Shown: positions 7,734-16,840 of the stretch, piece by piece | How positions within the stretch are numbered: position 1 is the first letter of the stretch | Layout of the letters: the number at the start of each line of letters is the position of its first letter | NCBI GenBank assembly: GCA_003151275.1 | Contig: PLXC01000083.1 | Span: 32,777-96,776, forward strand | Reading direction: 5' to 3' | Source: Candidatus Melainabacteria bacterium | GTDB lineage: Bacteria > Cyanobacteriota > Vampirovibrionia > Obscuribacterales > Obscuribacteraceae | DNA length: 64,000 nucleotides | Notes under the pieces: generated by a model | Database searches by the model: none | What the model was told of the DNA's origin: nothing | What the model saw: only the letters and a program-made list of their open reading frames with translations | Made by a program: the position numbers and the translations under genes

Positions 7734-10217
7734 ATGGTACAAGCCGTCCCTGCCAACCCCAAGAAAGAATTTTGGGGAATCGATTACCAATATCTGTTTT
7801 CTGAATGGAAACAGATGTTTGCCTCTGAATCCGCAGTAGTTAAAGATATTTGGGCCGGAGCAACAGTTGCACTCGTGGCCCTTCCACTTAACCTGGCTTT
7901 GGCAATTGCTGCTGGCGTCGAACCTAGTGTTGGCATCACGACCGGTATCATTGCCGGAGTAATCGGCGCCCTGTTTGGGGGACAAAGATTTGCAATAAGT
8001 GGTCCCGCCGCGGCGATGGCTGTAGTCCTCGTTGAAATTTCTCAGACTTACGGAATCGGCGGTATCTGGATGGTCTGCTTGGTCGCAGGCGTTTTGCAGC
8101 TCCTAGCAGGCATATTTAAGTTGGGACGTTTGATTTCTTTTATACCAATGCCGGTGACGGTCGGTTTCGCCACCGCCATTGGTTCACTGGTCTTTTTTAA
8201 TGCCATTGACGATTTTCTTGGCTTGCCGTCGAAACGAATAGCCCACGTAGGTCAGATGCCGATATCGGCGCACAACTTGCTGCCACAGTTCTTGATTGAC
8301 TTATCAGACATCTGGCACCGTTGCGTCGTTCACCAGGAGATGAACTTTCAGGCGATTGTGCTCGGCGTGGTCGCGTTGCTCATTGCTTTCTTCTTGCCTC
8401 GTTTAACCAGGGCTATTCCTGGACAGTTGGTAGCGATAGTGGCGACCACGATGTTGTCCACACTCTTGCATTTAAACGTGCCTGTGATCAAGGATGTGGC
8501 AACGATATCCAATTTGTTGCCGGCACCAGCTTTGCCTCAAATTTCATGGCAAGATTTTTTCATTCTGTTCCCCACTGCAGTTACCGTATTCATGCTTGGC
8601 TCCATTGAGTCGCTTCTTTCAGCTTCGGTGGCTGACGGTATGACTGGATCATCAAAGCATCATTCCAATCAGGAGTTAATCGGGCAAGGTATTGCAAATA
8701 TAGTGGTGCCTTTTTTCGGTGGCATTCCTGTCACCGGAGTAATCGCAAGAACTGCAGTTAATATTCGTGCTGGAGCTAGAACCAGACTGTCTGCCGTGTT
8801 TCACTCGCTTATTTTGATGACACTGATTTTCTTGTTTGCCAAGCAAGCCGAACAAATTCCGTTATCGGCCCTCGCTGCCATTTTGATGCTGACTGGAATT
8901 CGATTAATTGAGTGGGATGCTGTTCGGGAGATTTGGCGAGTATCTCGCGCTGAAGGATACGTCGTCATTGCCACCACTATTGCAGCCGTGGCCATAAATT
9001 TAACGGCCGGAGTTTTCGTCGGGTTAGTATTTGCTTGCGCCCTCTTCATCCGCCAGATGAGCGACGTAAACCTCACGCCCAGCGCGGCGGACAACGAGAT
9101 GGTTGTTGATATTCCTACCTGCAATTACGTTCGAACTTATGTTGTGGATGGTCCGCTCTTTTTTGGAGCCGCGGAACGCTTCATTGAGAACATCATAGTT
9201 CTCGATACTGTCAAAGTAATCATTTTGCATATGAAAGCGGCACGGGTAATGGATTTGACCGGTGTTGAAACCTTGCTCTCGATTCAACATCAATTGCGTC
9301 GACATGGCGGTAAGTTGGTACTAGCTGAACTACCTGCGCAACCACTCGCCCTTTTGGATAAAACAAGTGCGCTCGAAACAATTGGCAAAAGTAACGTCTT
9401 CAGTGACTATAAAATGGCTGTCTTGACGGTGAACAACGACTTGCTTAGTAGCAGCTGCAAATCTTGCGCACTCAAAGAAGGCAAAGGTCCTAAAGACTGC
9501 CGTCTTCGCAATGCGCTGTTGGATGAGTCAAGCCCAATGTTGAGAATGCTTGAAGCCCTGAAGGCAACGCCAAGTCGCTCTGACGAAGCTGGTCTTGAGT
9601 GGCTGTTTCCTGTTGACTCACCTGGTGAGATCCCAAAGATTCTGCAGAACACGCCCATTGAGACATTATTACTCGGTCAGAACCTCGGTGAAATTCAAGT
9701 ACCTATTTCAAATATGGCTGAAATTGTCATCGGCATGTGCATCGACTTCAGGAAATCACTCTCCATTCCGCGAGATTGGGCCTTCATTCTGCGCCGCGAG
9801 GGCGCAAACATGGATGGCGCCGAATTTGCTATAGCTTTGGCCCTCTCGAAAGGTGTCAGGCACATGGCATTGATCGCGCACAATTCGTGCGCAATGTCTA
9901 ATACTGCTCATCATCGAGATGCATTCGTGACTGTGCTTTGCGAGAAATACAATTGGAATCGTGAGCAAGCCTTGGACTTCTTTGACAATCACGCTCGGAG
10001 TCACGATATCGGCAATGAAATCGACTTCGTGCTGCAAGAAGCGAATCGACTTTCTGCACTTTTCCCAGGTTTGATGGTCGTGCCGATTCTCTTCAGAGTA
10101 GAGGACGATAGGCTCTACCTGATCTATGACTGGTTGATTGCCAATGCTAAAGACGACTCAATTATGCGAAAGTTGACTCTGCGCGACACTGGTGGATTCC
10201 GCACTATTCGAAACTAA
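7734..10217 (+). CDS. SulP-family anion transporter with STAS domain fused to a beta-carbonic-anhydrase-like domain
   Basis: Probable inner-membrane anion carrier (bicarbonate or sulfate) with a cytoplasmic tail. Residues about 40-440 are the SulP membrane domain, with many hydrophobic spans and SulP-like segments (ALPLNLALAIAAGV, GLIAGIIGALFGG-type). Residues about 460-570 resemble a STAS domain. After a cysteine-bearing linker (CKSCALKEG) the C-terminal domain contains C669-I-D671-F-R673 and H716-N-S-C719, the CxDxR and HxxC signatures of beta-carbonic anhydrases, so all zinc ligands appear intact. SulP-carbonic anhydrase fusions have been described (Felce and Saier), and such a fusion favours bicarbonate as substrate. 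The spacing between the two motifs (47) is slightly shorter than I remember for classical enzymes. At 827 residues it is a standard length for such fusions. The ATG has no strong ribosome-binding site. Confidence 0.85.
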   Translation: MVQAVPANPKKEFWGIDYQYLFSEWKQMFASESAVVKDIWAGATVALVALPLNLALAIAAGVEPSVGITTGIIAGVIGALFGGQRFAISGPAAAMAVVLVEISQTYGIGGIWMVCLVAGVLQLLAGIFKLGRLISFIPMPVTVGFATAIGSLVFFNAIDDFLGLPSKRIAHVGQMPISAHNLLPQFLIDLSDIWHRCVVHQEMNFQAIVLGVVALLIAFFLPRLTRAIPGQLVAIVATTMLSTLLHLNVPVIKDVATISNLLPAPALPQISWQDFFILFPTAVTVFMLGSIESLLSASVADGMTGSSKHHSNQELIGQGIANIVVPFFGGIPVTGVIARTAVNIRAGARTRLSAVFHSLILMTLIFLFAKQAEQIPLSALAAILMLTGIRLIEWDAVREIWRVSRAEGYVVIATTIAAVAINLTAGVFVGLVFACALFIRQMSDVNLTPSAADNEMVVDIPTCNYVRTYVVDGPLFFGAAERFIENIIVLDTVKVIILHMKAARVMDLTGVETLLSIQHQLRRHGGKLVLAELPAQPLALLDKTSALETIGKSNVFSDYKMAVLTVNNDLLSSSCKSCALKEGKGPKDCRLRNALLDESSPMLRMLEALKATPSRSDEAGLEWLFPVDSPGEIPKILQNTPIETLLLGQNLGEIQVPISNMAEIVIGMCIDFRKSLSIPRDWAFILRREGANMDGAEFAIALALSKGVRHMALIAHNSCAMSNTAHHRDAFVTVLCEKYNWNREQALDFFDNHARSHDIGNEIDFVLQEANRLSALFPGLMVVPILFRVEDDRLYLIYDWLIANAKDDSIMRKLTLRDTGGFRTIRN

Positions 10218-10294
10218 GGTCACCGCATTTAGTGCTATCACTGCATATGTAGTCGATTCCAGTCTGCAATAAGCTTCCATTTTTTCAAGGTCAA

Positions 10295-11365
10295 ATGCTA
10301 TTTAATGTGTTAGCATTCTCCCGCCTGATTGGCTTCTCGGACGCCTGCTTGATGAAAATTTCGCTCACTTTATCCCTGCTTGTTACAACATTTGCTCTCT
10401 CTGTCAGCGCCGTTTGTGCTGGAGGAAATGCGGTGAATGCACCACAGGCGCCAGCAGAACAAGCCACATCAGTTGCGTCTGAAACTGTGAAATCCGACTC
10501 ACATGTGCAAACTATGACGTCCGTGGATGAGCCCACGGAGGCAGATGCTGACCCGGAAAAACCGGGAATCAAAACTTCTTATAATATTCTCGGCATTCAG
10601 AATCGTGTGGGACCTGATCTTCCGCAATACAAGTTTTCAGTTCGCCGAAGTATCTTGCACCCTGTCCGCTCAGTCGTCGAAACAGGTGCTAAGACGCAGC
10701 TGGAGATGAGGGGCCTGCGGGAAGATATGAACGGACTGAGCAATTCTGTTCGTATGCTGAACAGACCAATATATCAACTCAATAATCCGATAGAGAAGTT
10801 GAAGAACCCACTTACGGATCTCGATCAATCTGTTGGAAATCTGCACGACCCAATCAACAGGTTGCATCAACCACTTTCGGGGCTGCAGGAGCCGATCGGT
10901 AATCTTAAAAATCCGCTAACCAACCTGCGCACTCCATTGAACAGTGTCGGCAACAGTGTTTCCGAGCTGTCTAAACCGATTTACCGACTGAGCACCCCTC
11001 TTCACGAACTGAGAAAGTCAACGGATGGAATCGCACAACCATTGCGCGGAGTGAACTCCGAGCTGAAAGGTTTGCAAAAACCAATCGGCGATATCGCCGA
11101 ACCGCTTAATCAACTGTCGGCTCCAATTGCCGCTCTTCAGCCTTCTCTAAACAATCTCTCACCGTCTGTGAACGCACTTAACGAGCGAATCGGCAAACTT
11201 GAAGTTCAAATTGGTTTGTTACAGCAATCACTTGATCGATTGAGCCGTGATATTCCGCTGGCGATTTTTCTCAGTGCTGCTTTGATTGGGGCTGCAATTT
11301 GGACGGCACGTCGGGTTCCGTCAGTGCAATCTAAACCACGCGCTGGACAATTTTCAGACGAATAA
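10295..11365 (+). CDS. Exported, membrane-anchored protein of proline-containing heptad repeats
   Basis: Unknown function. Residues 20-42 (MKISLTLSLLVTTFALSVSAV) form a signal peptide; the ATG for residue 20 at 10352 is an alternative start, but AAGGT precedes the ATG at 10295. From about residue 148 to 300 there are some 21 consecutive seven-residue units of the form x-x-P-[IL]-x-x-L, for example NRPIYQL, NNPIEKL, KNPLTDL, HDPINRL, HQPLSGL, QEPIGNL. A hydrophobic segment near residues 327-345 followed by ARR looks like a C-terminal membrane anchor. A proline in each heptad argues against an ordinary coiled coil. The gene stands alone: 77 bp after the transporter, followed by a toxin-antitoxin module on the other strand. 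Confidence 0.75.
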   Translation: MLFNVLAFSRLIGFSDACLMKISLTLSLLVTTFALSVSAVCAGGNAVNAPQAPAEQATSVASETVKSDSHVQTMTSVDEPTEADADPEKPGIKTSYNILGIQNRVGPDLPQYKFSVRRSILHPVRSVVETGAKTQLEMRGLREDMNGLSNSVRMLNRPIYQLNNPIEKLKNPLTDLDQSVGNLHDPINRLHQPLSGLQEPIGNLKNPLTNLRTPLNSVGNSVSELSKPIYRLSTPLHELRKSTDGIAQPLRGVNSELKGLQKPIGDIAEPLNQLSAPIAALQPSLNNLSPSVNALNERIGKLEVQIGLLQQSLDRLSRDIPLAIFLSAALIGAAIWTARRVPSVQSKPRAGQFSDE

Positions 11366-11552
11366 CTGCTCAATCCAGATGTCACTTGGTTCAAAGTCCC
11401 AATCTCGAAAATGAACAATGGGCTGATGTCATTTTTATGCCATTGTGGTGGACACAAGAAAATCTGTCTTTGTCCATTGACGATTTCGACAAAAGTAATT
11501 CCTCACGTCAATATTTAAAATCAATACTTCAGCAACTTGCCATTTATCTATT

Positions 11553-11819
11553 TCACTTCTTGTTTCTAAATTGACGGTACACTTCGTCATCATTCCGTTT
11601 GCCTATAACGGCTACATAAAGGCATTGAGCATCGAATCGATAAACGATTCGACGCTCACCAATGTCCGTGCGAAAGTAACCTTCGCCGATGTCTATTGAG
11701 TTGCTGGGTCTTGGATCTTTCATCAGCGCTACAATCTTGTTCCAAACTTGCCGCGCTGACTTTGCTTCCAATGCTGTCACAAAATCGGCAGCATCTTGTG
11801 TTAGGTCAAGCCTCAGCAT
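11553..11819 (-). CDS. RelE/ParE-family toxin
   Basis: An 88-residue protein with the pattern of RelE-superfamily toxins: an N-terminal helical region (TQDAADFVTALEAKSARQVWNKI), a short GEGYFRTDIGERRIVYRFD strand region and a C-terminal VIGKRNDDEVYRQF ending in basic residues. Family members usually cleave ribosome-bound mRNA or poison gyrase; I cannot tell which from sequence. Its start lies within the end of the antitoxin gene (14-bp overlap), a normal arrangement giving translational coupling. The short size and position downstream of a Phd-type antitoxin with a palindromic promoter support a type II toxin-antitoxin pair. Confidence 0.85.
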   Translation of the reverse strand: MLRLDLTQDAADFVTALEAKSARQVWNKIVALMKDPRPSNSIDIGEGYFRTDIGERRIVYRFDAQCLYVAVIGKRNDDEVYRQFRNKK

Positions 11820-12060
11820 TCAATTCTTTTTGCAGCAACTTCATAGATTTTTCGCTACCGATATAGCCGGATGCTTCAGCTTCCTTAGCGCGCTCAAGCC
11901 AATAAGCATTCTCTAGTGCCGTCAGCCGATCGTAATCAGCGCGAGAAATAAGCACCGCAACCGCACGGCCAGTCTTTTCAATTGAGATAGGTTCGGTGCG
12001 AACCATTTCAAGATATTCACCCAGATGGGTTTTGCATTCGGTTGAAGTAATAGTCTTCAT
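11806..12060 (-). CDS. Phd/YefM-family antitoxin
   Basis: An 84-residue antitoxin: MKTITSTECKTHLGEYLEMV, then PISIEKTGRAVAVLIS and ADYDRL are the classic Phd/YefM N-terminal DNA-binding half; the C-terminal helix (ERAKEAEASGY) would wrap the toxin. I chose the ATG at 12060 because GAGGA lies seven bases upstream and the family starts here; the frame is open further upstream to a codon at 12219, but that extension would run through the operator. It overlaps the relE-like gene by 14 bp. It should neutralise the toxin and repress the shared promoter by binding the palindrome immediately upstream. Confidence 0.88.
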   Translation of the reverse strand: MKTITSTECKTHLGEYLEMVRTEPISIEKTGRAVAVLISRADYDRLTALENAYWLERAKEAEASGYIGSEKSMKLLQKELNAEA

Positions 12061-12070
12061 CGTTTTCCTC

Positions 12071-12123
12071 AGCTTTGTATTGACCATTTTAACCGTTTTG
12101 GTCAAAATGGTCAATACAAAGCT
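12071..12123 (-). promoter_or_regulatory. Promoter inside a 20-bp palindrome: operator of the toxin-antitoxin operon
   Basis: Bases 12071-12090 and 12104-12123 are a perfect 20-bp inverted repeat, and three more pairs follow inside it after one mismatch. Read on the minus strand it holds a -35 TTGACC (12109-12114), a 17-base spacer and a -10 TAAAAT (12086-12091), followed by GAGGA and the antitoxin ATG. GGTCAA occurs twice, nine bases apart, on one arm and as its complement on the other, giving several candidate half-sites. The overlap of palindrome and promoter is the usual layout for autorepression by a Phd-type antitoxin-toxin complex. Binding itself is inferred. Confidence 0.8.
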
Positions 12124-12269
12124 GGAACTTGCCATGGCACTTCGTATCGCTAATTGATTGGGCGAGGTGAGCCAAGCGCTGATTTCGAACTTTTGATGTG
12201 AGCTTTGGACAAGCAGCAACGACTGGTCTTTGTTTCTCCAAAACTTTCTCTGCGATCAATCTCGCCAAA

Positions 12270-13073
12270 TCACACCAGAATGTTGAGTAAGTCGCCTAGT
12301 CGCACTTGTCCTGCGGACTGGTGCACTATATTTTGCCCGAACAGTAATCTGTTTCGCGAGTTTCTATACTGGGCCAATAGCTTGAGAGGCTCAAGTCCCT
12401 TATGGGCGTTGGTTTGATCGATTGTAGTGATCACGCACCTTGCGCAGGGCTTAACCACGTCGAACAAGATCTCACCAATTCTGATTGTTTTCCACTGATC
12501 CTCCGCAAATGCTTCGCAACCGCTGACCACTATGTTCGGGCGAAATCTATTCATTGGAAGCGGCTCGGCGAGCCGACTGTTCAGATCTGCAAGTGATTCT
12601 TCCGAAATTAACAAGAGTGGAAAGTCGTCAGCAAATCCGACTTGATCCGTTTTTCGTTTTGCATAGCGTTGGTCGACTTGGCGTTTGTAGTCGTCAGCCA
12701 TGCGCACAAGGCGGCACTTAACGCCGAGATACCGGCTGAGCCAGGCGGCTATTGCGTCTCCTTGATCGTCGGCGCGACAAGTTGCTGACCAAACAGTGAC
12801 TCGCCGTTGACCCGCTGTTTTCGTGAGCGGAACTTCTATTGGTGGCATCCCTGGAGCGCTCAACGATAAGCCGCTAGTGGAGTCTGACAAGACTGGCTTG
12901 ATCAGGCACAAGGCCGGGATTTCTCGCTGCGTAATAAACTTGTTCGACTCGTCCACAATTAACCATTCGCGATCGTGGGCAATGCCGCGAAGCGCCAAAT
13001 CAGCGGTATCGACTGTGGTGCCGCCACAGGATTTGATTGGATAAAAATTCAGCTCGGATACTTTTATGACCAT
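12270..13073 (-). CDS. MOSC-domain protein (YcbX-like, without ferredoxin domain)
   Basis: A 267-residue protein with an N-terminal MOSC_N beta-barrel region (VSELNFYPIKSCGG, then RGIAHDREWLIVD and FITQRE) and a C-terminal MOSC domain (FADDFPLLLISEESL, RFRPNIVV, CARCVITTID). The cysteine in CARC corresponds to the conserved MOSC cysteine thought to bind sulfur or molybdenum cofactor. Relatives include YcbX, YiiM and the mitochondrial amidoxime-reducing component, which reduce N-hydroxylated compounds using Moco. No ferredoxin domain follows, so electrons must come from a separate partner. The start overlaps the end of the upstream membrane-protein gene by 10 bp, indicating translational coupling. 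Confidence 0.85.
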   Translation of the reverse strand: MVIKVSELNFYPIKSCGGTTVDTADLALRGIAHDREWLIVDESNKFITQREIPALCLIKPVLSDSTSGLSLSAPGMPPIEVPLTKTAGQRRVTVWSATCRADDQGDAIAAWLSRYLGVKCRLVRMADDYKRQVDQRYAKRKTDQVGFADDFPLLLISEESLADLNSRLAEPLPMNRFRPNIVVSGCEAFAEDQWKTIRIGEILFDVVKPCARCVITTIDQTNAHKGLEPLKLLAQYRNSRNRLLFGQNIVHQSAGQVRLGDLLNILV

Positions 13074-14554
13074 GGTCGCTTAGATTTGACGTCTTGCTTC
13101 ACATCTGCTTTTTCTTTTGGTTTGATGGAGATGATGTGGTCAATAGCGTCTTGGGATTCTTTAGAAATTTGCGGGGCCGGTTTCTGCGCGGACAGTTTGG
13201 AATCCGCTTCTGTGTTTCCGGTGTTTCCTGCATTACCTGCATACTTGCCTTTCTTCAATTCTGCATCAAATTTTCGACCTTCCTGATTGAAATCTTGATC
13301 CATCACATCCTTATCTGTTGTGTAGACAACGTCATCAGTTCTAATTTTCTTTTCGCCGATTCGATAATGCTGGGCCTCTGCCAATTTCTTCAAAACATTT
13401 GCTGGTGGGTTTCGCATAGCGTCGGAGTACTTGCTGCGCTCCGTATTTCTTTTATCGATCCCGTCGTTCAGCCATTTTAGAACTCCATAGCGCACCGCGG
13501 GCACAATCAAGAACAGCGTTCCATAGAGGAATAGCCAGTGAATCAATCCCGAAAATGCGTGCAGGATGGGGACGCCGCCCGGACCGGCGTGCGTCACCAA
13601 AAAGAAGCTGCCGAAGAAGTTCAAGCCGGACAAAATGAAGACCGGCACTAGTGATGCGGTGGGCACGCGAGTGAATTCCCAATCAAACTCCTTAAGATAA
13701 GTGGGCAAAGGCGCAAAAGAGAGTTTCTTTGCGGTCACTTGCAAGGTCGGAAACGTATAGACGATGTTTCCTGTATCAGTTACTTCCGGCTTGCCATCAA
13801 ACCGAACCAGAACTTGAAGCACACCGTCTTCATTGGCAGGGTCCGCGCCAGTAAATGGTGCTAACTGCTCAGCTGTGACCACGCCGTTGTTTTGCTTGAT
13901 CACTTGAGCGATCAACTGCCATTTGCGATCCTCCAAGTTCAAGTTTGGGCTTCCATCTCCGAACAGAAACGAAAAACAGTTCATGATGAAGTTGTTATTC
14001 GTGTCAGGTTGCCGTGTCGTTGATTTATCGTAGAGGTCGTAAGGACGGTCGTAATCGTTGTAGCCATAACTTGTGTAAACGGGATAGCTTGGTCCCCAAT
14101 AGAAGAAGTTGCGCAGAATCATGAAATCAAAGAAGTCGAAGCCGCCACCACCAAAGCCACCGCTGTCACTGTCATTATCGCCGCCTTTTTGGGCGTATAA
14201 AACAACTGCGATGATCAGAACAACCACAACTAGAAACGAGAGGATTAGACCGATGCCGAACGAAATTCGCAAAAGAAAATAACCGACTTTGAATACTTTG
14301 TCGCCTATATCTTGGAGAGTTTTCTTAAGACCTTGCGCCAGGTATGCATTTTGAAATCCAGGATCAAAGGAATAGGCGATATCACCGGTGGTGCTGACTT
14401 GCAAATGTCCCTTAGTTTCCGAAGCAACCTTGTTCAGCTCCGATGTTGCTTTCAGGATAGGCAAACCTGTCTTGGTCGCAACGTCGGCAGCGGTCACCCG
14501 TCTGCCGAGGTCGTCAATTGCTTTTATTACTAGTTCTTTTTCTTGGGTAACCAT
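13064..14554 (-). CDS. Cyanobacterial-type conserved membrane protein with two winged-helix-like repeats
   Basis: A 496-residue protein of unknown function. It resembles, from memory, a hypothetical membrane protein common in cyanobacteria. Residues about 5-70 (RRVTAADVATKTGL, then LQVSTTGDIAYSFDPGF) and about 210-285 (GVVTAEQLAPFTGA, then PEVTDTGNIVYTFPTL) are recognisably repeats of the same winged-helix-like unit. Between them are a membrane segment (about residues 92-122), a Gly/Asp-rich stretch and an aromatic YPVYTSYGYNDYD segment ending in FSFLFGDGSPN. Two or three more hydrophobic segments lie around residues 305-370, and the C-terminal 100 residues are charged. A DNA-binding role is not implied; such modules also mediate protein contacts. 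It overlaps the downstream MOSC gene by 10 bp. Confidence 0.75.
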   Translation of the reverse strand: MVTQEKELVIKAIDDLGRRVTAADVATKTGLPILKATSELNKVASETKGHLQVSTTGDIAYSFDPGFQNAYLAQGLKKTLQDIGDKVFKVGYFLLRISFGIGLILSFLVVVVLIIAVVLYAQKGGDNDSDSGGFGGGGFDFFDFMILRNFFYWGPSYPVYTSYGYNDYDRPYDLYDKSTTRQPDTNNNFIMNCFSFLFGDGSPNLNLEDRKWQLIAQVIKQNNGVVTAEQLAPFTGADPANEDGVLQVLVRFDGKPEVTDTGNIVYTFPTLQVTAKKLSFAPLPTYLKEFDWEFTRVPTASLVPVFILSGLNFFGSFFLVTHAGPGGVPILHAFSGLIHWLFLYGTLFLIVPAVRYGVLKWLNDGIDKRNTERSKYSDAMRNPPANVLKKLAEAQHYRIGEKKIRTDDVVYTTDKDVMDQDFNQEGRKFDAELKKGKYAGNAGNTGNTEADSKLSAQKPAPQISKESQDAIDHIISIKPKEKADVKQDVKSKRPWS

Positions 14555-14800
14555 AAATTTTCACTGACGCTGCTGTGGTTGGCGCTGGTTGGAGCAGTGC
14601 GTCTAGCGGAATTATATCCAATAACTAGAGCTTGTAGAAATCCAGGACCGCGCTTCTCCAGTTCATTTTGTTAGTTGGTCCCAGCCAACGCGCTGGCTGC
14701 CGATATCGCCATCACCCGGTAGACCTGCAAGCTTAACAGTAAGTACTCTGGGCCGTTGATTTAGTCCCAGCGGCAGCATCAATGAGTTGGGTCTAAGAAC

Positions 14801-16747
14801 TCAATGCTTGACTGCCATGGCGGCGTTATACATAGCCAGAAGCGCGCATATTAGAGACTCACCGGCTACAGCGCCTGATGCAACTGGGATTACGAACAAA
14901 TCGGCTGTGCGCTTGTTGATTTTGGACCAGATAAAGGCGATTAGCGCGCCTACAAAAAACGAAAAAGAATTTGCAAAGCCCATCACCCATGAGAGCCCCA
15001 ATCCCATCGCTGATGGCATATACGGCTTCAGCTTTTTAGGCGCGTAGGCGTCCGCCACTGACAGAATGATACCGAGTACTCCACCTATTAGCAGACCTTC
15101 TCGAGCGTGGATCGGCACATACTCAATTCCTTTGGAAAGAGCTTCAGCAACCGCTTTCCACATATTGGCAGAGGGAGCGTTGTAGGACTCCATTGCTTTC
15201 ACATCCGGAATCATCAGGTACCAAGCCGGTACGATCGCAGCCGTTCCGAAGAACAGACCGACAAATTGGGCAATAAATTGTTTGCGTGGGTTGGCACCTA
15301 GTAAATAGCCGCTCTTCAGATCCGTCAACAAGTCAGCAGAGCTGGAGGCGATGTTGGCAGTCACACTTCCGGCCATTAAGTTGGTGGTGATGTTTGAAGG
15401 CGCAAGAACGGCGTAGGTTAACTGTGTCAACTTGCCCATCGCGCCAATTGGCGTTACGTCCGTTTCACCGGTTGCGCGGCAGGCTACCAGGGCGAGGAAA
15501 AAACTCATAACCACCGAGAGCAGCCCTAGCGGTGGAGCAATTGAGAAGGCGACGTATTGCAATGCCACCATGGCTAGTGCGAGAGGAACGAGACCAATGA
15601 CAAGCCACTTCAAAGGCACTTCGATGTCTGACAGCTTTTGATCGATCGTTTCTTTTTCGCCAACCTTTTTTACAGATGTGAATGCTTTGACGATCGTCTT
15701 CCATTGTAATGCAAACGATGTTAGCCCTGATGTCACCATCAAAGCCGTTCCGGACCAGAGTGACCATCTCAGCAGTTTTTCGGGAGCGAGAATCTCATTG
15801 ATGCTGATCATTTCCGGAGCCACAAAAAAGTACAAAATGCAGGAGCCTAGAAGCATAGATATTGATACGCGCAAGCCGACAATCATGCCTGCGCCGATCA
15901 AAAGAACACTTGGTTCGAATCCGAAAAGAGGCATTTTTGACATATCGATGCCCCGATTCATTATTTTGAATGGAAGCAGTTCTGGGATTTTAAGATGTAG
16001 TTTTGCAACCCACTCGAATTCTGCTTTGCCGAAAAAGCCGACAATAAGACCGACAGCCAGAGCGGCAACCAGAGAGTGGGCTTGTTGTATTGATTCTTTC
16101 GCTTCACTGTAAAGACTCTTTAGCGTTTCTGCGGCGGCGATGCCACTCGGGAAAGCGAGCTGCTCGTGATTGATCATTTGCCGCTTCATTGGCACTGCCA
16201 AGAAAACGCCTAGCGCCGCAGTGAGCAGCGTCCAGGCTAGCAAAATTTTCCAGTCCATGTGAACGCCGGTAATCAATAGTAATGCACCAAATGCAGTGCC
16301 CACGGTGGCACCGGTTGAATATCCAGCTGCCGACGCAGTTGACTGCATGCAGTTGTTTTCGAGAATCGACATCGGTGTTAGTTTCACACCGACGCGACCA
16401 AGCAAAACTCTGAAACTGTTCCAGATCACGAATGATAGAACACAGGCTGTGATGGCAACGCCAAATGCCCAACCAACTTTTATCGATGTATACAGATTGG
16501 AAATGGACATCAGGGAGCCGAGGATGCCACCCATAAGCACCGCTCGCAGGGTTAGCTGCGGCACTTTGTCGCCTTGATAAACCGTGCGGAACCACTCTTC
16601 ATCAGTCATGTGTTGATGAAGCACAGCGTTAGGATCTGGTGGCTCCATTACTCCGGTCGCTGCGGAAACACCGACGCCTTCCCCTGCTACAGTCGCTTTC
16701 TCTGCGTCTAACGGAGTTGCGGAAGACTCCGGCTCGTTTTCTTTCAA
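14801..16747 (-). CDS. OPT-family oligopeptide/metal-chelate transporter
   Basis: A 648-residue, strongly hydrophobic protein with about 14-16 membrane segments, matching the OPT superfamily: QLTLRAVLMGGILGSLMSISN near the N-terminus (residues about 60-80), NNCMQSTASAAGYSTG, and a C-terminal GLLIGGVLGIILSVADAY region followed by PSAMGLGLSW. Bacterial OPT members probably take up small peptides or metal chelates with protons; the substrate cannot be read from the sequence. The start is the TTG at 16747, chosen because GGAGG lies five bases upstream. The first 45 residues are a soluble, acidic tail. The neighbouring genes do not suggest a pathway. Confidence 0.85.
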   Translation of the reverse strand: MKENEPESSATPLDAEKATVAGEGVGVSAATGVMEPPDPNAVLHQHMTDEEWFRTVYQGDKVPQLTLRAVLMGGILGSLMSISNLYTSIKVGWAFGVAITACVLSFVIWNSFRVLLGRVGVKLTPMSILENNCMQSTASAAGYSTGATVGTAFGALLLITGVHMDWKILLAWTLLTAALGVFLAVPMKRQMINHEQLAFPSGIAAAETLKSLYSEAKESIQQAHSLVAALAVGLIVGFFGKAEFEWVAKLHLKIPELLPFKIMNRGIDMSKMPLFGFEPSVLLIGAGMIVGLRVSISMLLGSCILYFFVAPEMISINEILAPEKLLRWSLWSGTALMVTSGLTSFALQWKTIVKAFTSVKKVGEKETIDQKLSDIEVPLKWLVIGLVPLALAMVALQYVAFSIAPPLGLLSVVMSFFLALVACRATGETDVTPIGAMGKLTQLTYAVLAPSNITTNLMAGSVTANIASSSADLLTDLKSGYLLGANPRKQFIAQFVGLFFGTAAIVPAWYLMIPDVKAMESYNAPSANMWKAVAEALSKGIEYVPIHAREGLLIGGVLGIILSVADAYAPKKLKPYMPSAMGLGLSWVMGFANSFSFFVGALIAFIWSKINKRTADLFVIPVASGAVAGESLICALLAMYNAAMAVKH

Positions 16748-16840
16748 TTCTGCCTCCGGCTATGACAACCTGCCAGCTAAATGCCCGAGCACATTGTATG
16801 ACGTTGTTCTCGTATTATCATGAGGAGTGGCAAAATTCGG

